The notes beneath the pieces are model-generated. The model was given only the letters and a program-made list of their open reading frames with translations, ran no database searches and was not told the DNA's origin. The position numbers were made by a program, and so were the translations under genes. From assembly GCF_000004195.4 (NCBI RefSeq), contig NC_030677.2:100964829-101028828 (forward strand): 64,000 nt of DNA. The letters are read 5' to 3'. Every line of letters starts with the position of its first letter. Positions within the stretch are counted from its first letter, which is position 1. Below are positions 56,018 to 64,000 of the stretch, one piece after another. Source of the stretch: Xenopus tropicalis. Lineage: Eukaryota; Chordata; Amphibia; Anura; Pipidae.

Positions 56018-56132
56018 AGGTCAATGGAGGGATGCCAATAGTGGATTGTGATTGGCCAAAAATAACACATGGCCAATCACAACCAACTAGCTATGCCCAC
56101 CTCCATCCCTCCCCTCTAGTGATATCACAGAC
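56018..56132. repeat. TGTGATATCAC hairpin, solo copy 2
   Basis: 'ggagggatgccaatagtgga' and 'tgtgattggccaa' pair with 'ggccaatcacaacca' and 'ccatccctcccctctagtga'. The left terminus is diverged. Confidence 0.75.
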
Positions 56133-56166
56133 CATAATAAAGTCTGCACAACTGGTAGATTTGTAG

Positions 56167-59100
56167 AATACTGTGTTTTTATTTTTACGTATGTAACTAT
56201 TTTCTAGGGTTTAAAGGGTTTAGGCATAAACATATGCCAAAATGGAACTTCTATCACATTATTATCACATTATTATGGACCTACATAACAGCTAAAAAAG
56301 TTAGAAAGAGAAGTAAAAATAAAATCTTTTGACTTCTTTTTGTGGTGTCACTAGAGGGATGCAACTAGTGGTCTGTGATTGGCAAAAAATTTACACATAA
56401 CACAGTCACAGTCCACTAGCTATGCCCACCCCCTTCCCTTCCCTCTAGTGATATCACAGATCATGGCAATGAAACACTGGAAATCAACCTAGAGTGATAA
56501 ATTACTATTTGTATCCATTGCCACATGTTTAATGTTCTCATAGGGAATTATCTGGCAGGTTTTTTATGTTTGATTCAATCTAATTTTCTGGACCAATGGT
56601 AGGGTGAGGGGCATCCTTACTTTCCTTCTAAATGGTATGTGGAAATGTATTTCTAATAAATTTGAAAGGACCCTTTATATTGGTTGGAAATAAGGATTTT
56701 GGCTAAATTAAGAAGGGGGTAGGCATTTGGGATCTCTTCAGGCCAGTAATACTGTGTTTTTATTTTTATGTACTATTTTTTAGTGTGTAAATTGTTTAGA
56801 TTTAAAAATATACTAGAACTGCTATCACATTATTATGGGCCTACCTGAGCATTTGCTAAGATTCATTTTAGCTAAAAAGGTAGAAATGACAAACTTATCA
56901 GAAAGATGAGTTCAAAGTAAAAGTAAAGTCTTTTGACTTGTGATATCACCAGAGGGAATTATCTGGCAGGTTTTTTTATGTTTGATTTATTCTAATTTTC
57001 TGGACCAATGGTAGGGTGAGGGGCATCATTACTTTCTTTTTAAATGTTATGGAAATGTATTTAAAATAAATTTGAAAGGACCCTTTATATTGGTTGGAAA
57101 TAAGGATTTTGGCTAAATTAAAAAGAAGGGGGTAGGATTTCTTCAGGCCAGTAATTTGTAATTTGGGATCTCTTCAGGCCAGTAATACCGTGTTTTTATT
57201 TTTACGTACTATTTTTTAGGGTGTAAATTGTTTAGGTTTAAATATATTCTAGAACTGCTATCACGTTATTATGGGCCTACCTGAGCATTTGCTAAGATTC
57301 ATTTTAGCTAAAAAGGTAGAAATGACAAACTGATCACAAAGATGAGTTCAAAGTAAAAGTAAAGTCTTTTGACTTGTGATATCACCAGAGGGATGCCACT
57401 AGTGGGCTGTGATGGGCAAAAAATGACAGTCACAGTCCACTAGCTATGCCCACCCCTTTCCCTTCCCTCTAGTGATATCACAGATCATGGCAATGAAACA
57501 CTGGAAATCAACCTAGAGTGATGAATTACTATTTGTATCCATTGCCACATGTTTAATGATCTCATTGGGAATTATCTGGCAGGTTTTTTATGTTTGATTC
57601 AATCTAATTTTCTGGACCAATGGTAGGGTGAGGGGCATCCTTACTTTCCTTCTAAATGGTATGTGGAAATGTATTTCTAATAAATTTGAAAGGACCCTTT
57701 ATATTGGTTGAAATAAGGATTTTGGCTAAATTAAGAAGGGGGTAGGCATTTGGGATCTCTTCAGGCCAGTAATACTGTGTTTTTATTTTTACGTACTATT
57801 TTTTAGGGTGTAAATTGTTAAGGTTTAAAAATTTACTAGACCTGCTATCACGTTATTATGGGCCTACGTGAGCATTTGCTAAGATTCATTTTAGCTAAAA
57901 AGTTAGAAATGACAAACTGATCAGAAAGATGAGTTCAAAGTAAAAGTAAAGTCTTTTGACTTGTGATATCACCAGAGGGATGCCACTAGTGGGCTGTGAT
58001 GGGCAAAAGATGACAGTCACAGTCCACTAGCTATGCCCACCCCTTTCCCTTCCCTCTAGTGATATCACAGATCATGGCAATGAAACACTGGGAATCAACC
58101 TAGAGTGATGAATTACTATTTGTATCCATTGCCACATGTTTAAGATGTTGAAAATATTCTCATAGAGAATTATCTGGCAGGTTTTTTTATGTTTGATTTA
58201 TTCTTATTTTCTGGACCAATGGTAGGGTGAGGGGCATCCTTACTTTCTAAATGTTATGGAAATGTATTTCTAATAAATTTGAAAGGACCCTTTATATTGG
58301 TTGAAATAAGGATTTTGGCTAAATTAAGAAGGGGGTAGGCATTTGGGATCTCTTCAGGCCAGTAATACTGTGTTTTTATTTTTATGTGCTATTTTTTAGT
58401 GTGTAAATTGTTTAGATTTAAAAATATACTAGAACTGCTATCACATTATTATGGGCCTACCTGAGCATTTGCCGAGATTCATTTTAGCTAAAAAGGTAGA
58501 AATGACAAACTTATCAGAAAGATGAGTTCAAAGTAAAAGTAAAGTGTTTTGACTTGTGATATCACCAGAGGGATGCCACTAGTGGGCTGTGATGGGCAAA
58601 AAATAACAGTCACAGTCCACTAGCTATGCCCACCCCTTTCCCTTCCCTCTAGTGATATCACAGATCATGGCAATGAAACACTGGGAATCAACCTAGAGTG
58701 ATTAATTACTATTTGTATCCATTGCCGCATGTTTAAGATGTTGAAAATATTCTCATAGGGAATTATCTGGCAGGTTTTTTTTATGTTTGATTTATACTAA
58801 TTTTCTGGACCAATGGTAGGGTGAGGGGCATCCTTACTTTCTAAATGTTATTGAAATGTATTTCTAATAAATTTGAAAGGACCCTTTATATTGGTTGGAA
58901 ATAAGGATTTTGGCTAAATTAAGAAGAAGGGGGTAGGCATTTGGGATCTCTTCAGGCCAGTAATACTGTGTTTTTATTTTTACGTACTATTTTTTAGGAT
59001 GTAATCTGTTTAGGTTTAAAAATAAACTAGACCTGCTATCACATTATTATGGGCCTACCTGAGTATTTGCTAAGATTCATTTTAGTTAAATAGGTAGAAA

Positions 59101-60163
59101 TGACAAACTGATCAGAAAGATGAGTTCAAAGTAAAATTAAAGTCTTTTGACTTGTGATATCACCAGAGGGACGCCACTAGTGGGCTGTGATGGGCAAAAA
59201 ATGACAGTCACAGTCCACTAGCTATGCCCACCCCTTTCCCTTCCCTCTAGTGATATCACAGATCATGGCAATGAAACACTGGGAATCAACCTAGAGTGAT
59301 GAATTACTATTTGTATCAATTGCCACATGTTTAAGATGTTGAAAATGTTCTCATAGGGAATTATCTGGCAGGTTTTTTTATGTTTGATTTATTCTTATTT
59401 TCTGGACCAATGGTAGGGTGAGGGGCATCCTTACTTTCTTTTTAAATGTTATGGAAATGTATTTCTAATAAATTGAAAGGACCCTTTATATTGGTTGGAA
59501 ATAAGGATTTTGGCTAAATTAAGAAGAAGGGGGTAGGCATTTGGGATCTCTTCAGGCCAGTAATACTGTGTTTTTATTTTTACGTACTATTTTTTAGGAT
59601 GTAATCTGTTTAGGTTTAAAAATAAACTAGCCCTGCTATCACATTATTATGGGCCTACCTGAGTATTTGCTAAGATTCATTTTAGTTAAATAGGTAGAAA
59701 TGACAAACTGATCAGAAAGATGAGTTCAAAGTAAAATTAAAGTCTTTTGACTTGTGATATCACCAGAGGGACGCCACTAGTGGGCTGTGATGGGCAAAAA
59801 ATGACAGTCACAGTCCACTAGCTATGCCCACCCCTTTCCCTTCCCTCTAGTGATATCACAGATCATGGCAATGAAACACTGGGAATCAACCTAGAGTGAT
59901 GAATTACTATTTGTATCAATTGCCACATGTTTAAGATGTTGAAAATGTTCTCATAGGGAATTATCTGGCAGGTTTTTTTATGTTTGATTTATTCTTATTT
60001 TCTGGACCAATGGTAGGGTGAGGGGCATCCTTACTTTCTTTTTAAATGTTATGGAAATGTATTTCTAATAATTTGAAAGGACCCTTTATATTGGTTGGAA
60101 ATAAGGATTTTGGCTACATTAAGAAGAAGGGGGTAGGCATTTGGGATCTCTTCAGGCCAGTAA
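56167..60163 (+). repeat. tandem array of about 600-bp monomers, seven units
   Basis: Units start at 'aatactgtgtttttattttt' near 56167, 56751, 57182, 57771, 58364, 58962 and 59562. Each (except unit 2) contains the TGTGATATCAC hairpin ('tgatatcaccagagggatgc' to 'ccctctagtgatatcacag'), plus 'tctggaccaatggtagggtg' and 'gggatctcttcaggccagta'. The last two units are nearly identical at a period of exactly 600 bp. Unit 2 has lost its hairpin. The array ends abruptly at 60163. Confidence 0.95.
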
Positions 60164-60559
60164 GAGGAGTAAAAAGAAATAAAAATCTTTTCACAAATAT
60201 CCTGATGTGTTTCCTGCTGTGTGCACTTGTTCATAGAAACATTAGACTTTTTTGAGGACATTTTGATAATAAATTTCTCTTCGCTTACTGGCCTGAGCGG
60301 GTCCTTGTGAAAGCCTACCCCTGTTTTTATATATTTTGCCTTGTGGAAGGTATGGGGTATCACCACCAACACTGGGTGCATTATATTGTGAGCCTTATAC
60401 AACTTCTATTTTTGTGCTTGGTTACTTTAAATGAACATATTAAATAACTTTAATAAATTAAAACAGATTTTTTAGTGTTTATTGAATTAATACAATTAAA
60501 TTCAACCCTTAAATAATATAATATGCTTTTACCATTTGAAGGTTATTAATTATGTGTCT
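60164..60559. other. spacer between the two arrays
   Basis: About 400 bp of unrelated DNA ('gcttactggcctgagcgggt') with no recognised element. Confidence 0.5.
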
Positions 60560-61315
60560 GGTTGGTAAAGTTAATAAGCTTCCTACTATTATCAAGGGCT
60601 TGTTTGCTGGTATAAATCCTATTTTAGCATCCTTAACATGCTGGTAACAGGGTAGTTCTAATATTGTTGAATGTAGGTTGAGGTGTCATCAGAAGAGTAC
60701 CATTTTGGCTTGTGACTGGCCAAACATTAAGAATTAGCAAATCACGGGCCACCAGCTATGCCCGCCCCAACCCCCTCCGCTCTAATGACAGCAGAACATT
60801 AATAAACTGAAAGCAAAGTTAAAAAGTTGGTTGATAAAATTAATAAGCTTTTATTCTATTATTTTCAGGGGCTTGTTTTGCTATTATAAATCCTATTTTA
60901 TCATCTTTAGGATGTTGGTAATACTGTAATTTTAATATTGTTAGATGTAGGTTGAGGTGTCAACAGAGGGGAACCATAATGGCCTGTGACTGGCCGAAGA
61001 TTAGCCAGTCACAGGTCACCAGCTATGCCCGCCCCCAACCCTCCCCTCTGGTGACAGCACAAACCTGGTTGTTAAAGTTAATAAGCCTATTATAATAAAA
61101 CTATTATTATCAGGGGCTTGTTTTGCTGTTATAAAAACTATTTTATCATCCTTAATTTGTTATTAACAAGGTTATTCTAATAGTGTTGATGTAGATTAAG
61201 GTGACAACAGAGGGTACCATGGTGGCTTGTGACTGTCTAAAGATTGAAGATTAACTAGTCACAGGCCACCATATAGGCCCACCCCAACCCTCCTCTCTGT
61301 TGGCAACACAGGCTA
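60560..61315 (+). repeat. second tandem array, three units of about 240-270 bp
   Basis: Units begin 'ggttggtaaagttaataagc' at about 60560, 60828 and 61067. Each holds a related hairpin ('ggtgtcaacagagggga', 'tggcctgtgactggcc', 'agtcacaggtcaccagctat', 'ccctcccctctggtgaca'). The units are more diverged from each other than in the 600-bp array. Confidence 0.88.
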
Positions 61316-62545
61316 TAAAAAACTGGGGAAGGGAAAGAGAGGAAAGGGAAAGAAAGGTAAAACAGTAACTGGTTAGCATTAACACGGGAAGGAGGGAAAG
61401 TTTTTTTTGTTTTTTTTTTCAAACTTAGAACAAAAACAACAAATAACCACCAGTAAGTACTTAGATGACAATATTCCAGATGATATATGTCTGGGCATAG
61501 GATCTTTTAGACATTGTACTTTTCCTGCATCTGTGCCATTGTGGTGGAAGTATATTTGTGGCATCAGATTTATGATGGAATTTAGCTCTGTGGCTACTAA
61601 CAATATATAAATTGTAATTAAGAAAGTATGTCAAAAGCATATAAGTACTTTCTCTGGTGGTGATACTTACCTATCCCACAGTGCTACCAACCTGCACTTA
61701 TTAGATCAGTTGGTATTTAGAACCTTCCTGTGAAAAAGAAAGGAGGTGAGATCAAGGCTTTTTAGGTTTGATAAGATAGAGCAGAACAGGTATATCAATC
61801 AGTAAACTACAGTTGTTGCCTGCAATGAGCTGACAGGTTGGTCAGGGTGGCCTGAATTAGGTTCATTTCCACTTATTAATTCTTTTGCCAGGGAGTATAG
61901 AATTTATGGCTCTGACACATAAGTAACAGTCTGCTAGTATTGTAGATTCAAAGTTTGACTCATGTTGTTTGACTTATCTTGACTGGCAACCAAAGTAGGA
62001 AGGCGAAGTAACAAGTTATAAAAGTCAGTGATAGAAAATGGCAATAAACAACATGTGCTTGTGTTGGTTGTTGAAGGAATGATACACTTACCTCATATCA
62101 AAGGATGGAGAAGTGGAGGAGTAAGCCAGGTGTTAGCGGATAGTATGGTGGAATGGCTGCACAGCTTTTGGATGGTCATTTGATGGGAATCAATCTGCAA
62201 AAAATATTCTGGTAAAGAACTGCTGCTAATACAGAGTTTTAGGGGTACATTTATGATTGCTCAAGTCTTCTGCCAAACTTTTTATTATTTAAGAAAGCCT
62301 GCTTGGGGAATAAAGGTATTTTTGCACGAGTTAACGGAAGGTCCCTTTGTGCTGTGAAAATGTACATAGGCAAGTTTGTCACAAGGTTTTTGCCGGTAAC
62401 TTCCTTTGGTATATAAATACTATATATTAATAAGAAATTAAGAATGAAGAATGCAAGGCATAAAGAATGATTCACTTCCAGACTTACTTTTACCCACTCA
62501 TAGTATGATAAGCGAGGGCCTTCCTCTGTTGCAGAGCCTCACTAA
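61316..62545. other. unassigned stretch
   Basis: No gene supported and no repeat recognised. Confidence 0.45.
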
Positions 62546-62795
62546 AGGTCAGAAAGAACACCCCAATTGTGTTCCAGATTGGCAGATTCTGTTAATGCCT
62601 TTAAGAGGGGCCTGGATGAGTTCTTGAACAAGCATAGTATCCAAGGCTATTGTGATACTAATATCTACAGTTAGTATTAGTGGTTGTATATATATAGTTT
62701 ATGTATGTGAGTGTATAGATTGGTAAGTATAGGTTGTGTGTGCTGGGTTTACTTGGAAGGGTTGAACTTGATGGACTCTATGTAACTATGTAACT
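62546..62795 (-). repeat. dispersed frog repeat (TACATAGTTACATAGGG), intact site
   Basis: The reverse complement runs 'gttacatagttacatagagt', 'catcaagttcaacccttcc', 'ccaaccactaatactaactg' type words and 'ggcccctcttaaaggcatta'. It has no insertion where the 50497 copy carries its MITE. Confidence 0.8.
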
Positions 62796-62875
62796 CAGGG
62801 GTGGGAGGCTGGGGAATTTGTATACCAATAGTAAATGCTTATTAGATGTCTATGGGTTTACATGGGTTTGGATGG

Positions 62876-63060
62876 TTAAAGGGGATATAAACCAAAAATA
62901 ATAAAAAAATAAGGTTTTGTGCATTCTATAAATTTTGCTTGTGCTCTTCTACTGTCTGTTCTGTTTCCTACTACCATTATTGACCAATCAGAGTTCTTTA
63001 TGCCCACCTTACCTCCTCTCCTGTGGTGATACCACCAAACATCAAAAAATCAGCACAGTC
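62876..63060 (+). mobile_element. T2-type left end fused to a hairpin-family remnant
   Basis: TTAA (62876-62879) then AGGGGATATAAACC has T2 form. 62985-63045 has 'gaccaatcagagttctttat' and 'cctctcctgtggtgatacc', a decayed half of the TGTGATATCAC hairpin. Confidence 0.4.
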
Positions 63061-64000
63061 AATAGAGCTCAAAAGAACTGTGTTTAGCACAGGGATATTT
63101 TCTGAAATAGAATTTTAAAATTTCTTAACTCAACTATTCATTCTAGAAATAATATGTTAGCCTACCTCAAACCTCTACCTTGCTGGTGGGACAAAGATGA
63201 ATTATTTGTCCAGCCAAGTTGGATCTATGTAGGCGAGGTCCTTTATCATGCAAGTCCCAGTGATGTTGTATTCTGGGAAGGGGATGTTGTTGAGCCCATC
63301 AATTGGTTTCTATAAGAAAGAATGAAACAACACAGTTATACAATAATTATTCACTTCAGCCTAGTAAGTACACCTAGTAAGTGAAGTAAGAGATGAACAA
63401 TTGTTTTGTTTTATTGCCATTATTGCAAAGATAGATGAAATGATAAATTATGATGTCATTACAATATAAACTGCCTAAAAAACTAAATAGTATTTTTATT
63501 TTACATCAAAAGCTTTTTTCCTACCCTGCAACTGTCCCCAATATTTACCTCTCCTTCTAAAAAATTCTACTCTACAGCACCTCTCCCTATCAGTCATAAA
63601 TGGTAAATAGGACACAGGGCAAGGAGTCATTTGTGAAATCTGAGACCATGTAATGATTTTCTTAAGGAGAAGTGGTGGGGGCAATGACAAGGGAGCGTGT
63701 ACTAGGGGTAGGCAGGAGAGGTACCTACCTGGCGCCCAACATCGTAATGTTTGTGTTTTTTTAGTTAATTGTCTATGAAATGTCTCACACAACCACATTA
63801 AGTCTATTGCACACAGGATCAGAACAAGACTGAAATAATGTGCAGCAATAGGCAGAAACATTACTTATGAAATAGTTACTCTGAGTGTGGGATGATCAGT
63901 ACTATGTTAGTTCTGGGGGAATGCTCAGTACCATCACATTGCTGGATTCAGTTTTGCACTTACAATTGTTGGTGTAAGAGGGGGTTCCAGTCGTTGTTTT
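63061..64000. other. unassigned stretch
   Basis: No gene supported. A purine-rich segment lies at 63660-63720. Confidence 0.45.

Noticed and set aside
56167..60163. Regularly spaced hairpins that might suggest a CRISPR array
   Set aside because: Units are about 600 bp with similar, not unique, spacers in vertebrate DNA, so this is a satellite.
60049..60402. 117-codon frame on the minus strand
   Set aside because: It starts inside the satellite monomer and runs into the spacer. No recognisable domain or splice sites.
63496..63861. 121-codon frame on the minus strand
   Set aside because: No motif, no splice context and a low-complexity Pro/Leu segment. A chance frame.

Overview
The window is vertebrate nuclear DNA and almost certainly from a clawed frog (Xenopus, more likely X. 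tropicalis than X. laevis). It is AT-rich and non-operonic. It carries one intron-containing protein gene in a dense field of small DNA-transposon derivatives: TTAA-flanked T2-type MITEs, TAA-flanked PIF/Harbinger-type MITEs, hAT-type MITEs with 8-bp duplications, and the very common element that begins with CAGGTATGGGA. I see no RNA gene, CRISPR array, operon or origin. The species call rests on recognising these repeat families by eye.

The gene is on the + strand, 38747-50396. It has five coding exons with intron phases 1-2-0-0 and encodes a 254-residue secreted trypsin-fold protease. The catalytic triad (His64, Asp112, Ser207) and eight cysteines are intact. The S1 pocket has Gly189, Phe190 and Ser216 (chymotrypsin numbering). 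This is the signature of PRSS57 (neutrophil serine protease 4), an arginine-specific azurophil-granule protease, so I call it prss57. Its introns hold two solo LTRs, a row of three abutting Harbinger-type MITEs and a 1-kb palindromic element.

Layout. 1-38.5 kb: no supported gene; dispersed MITEs, fold-back elements, poly-G tracts and a 318-bp palindrome, plus an RFX/X-box-like cluster near 27.69 kb and three TTAA-type MITEs end to end just upstream of the gene. 38.5-50.5 kb: prss57. 50.5-55.8 kb: a dispersed repeat split by a MITE, a hAT element with duplicated palindromes, and a third solo LTR. 55.8-61.3 kb: two tandem arrays, with monomers of about 590-600 bp and about 250 bp. Both are built around the same family of roughly 110-bp hairpins. 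61.3-64 kb: mostly unrecognised sequence with one intact dispersed repeat.

The most useful observations are the pocket residues of the protease, including Asp192 next to the catalytic loop. Others are the hairpin-centred satellite cluster, the two chains of MITEs that share target-site duplications, and an empty-site comparison inside the window that proves a 3-bp TAA duplication for one MITE family.
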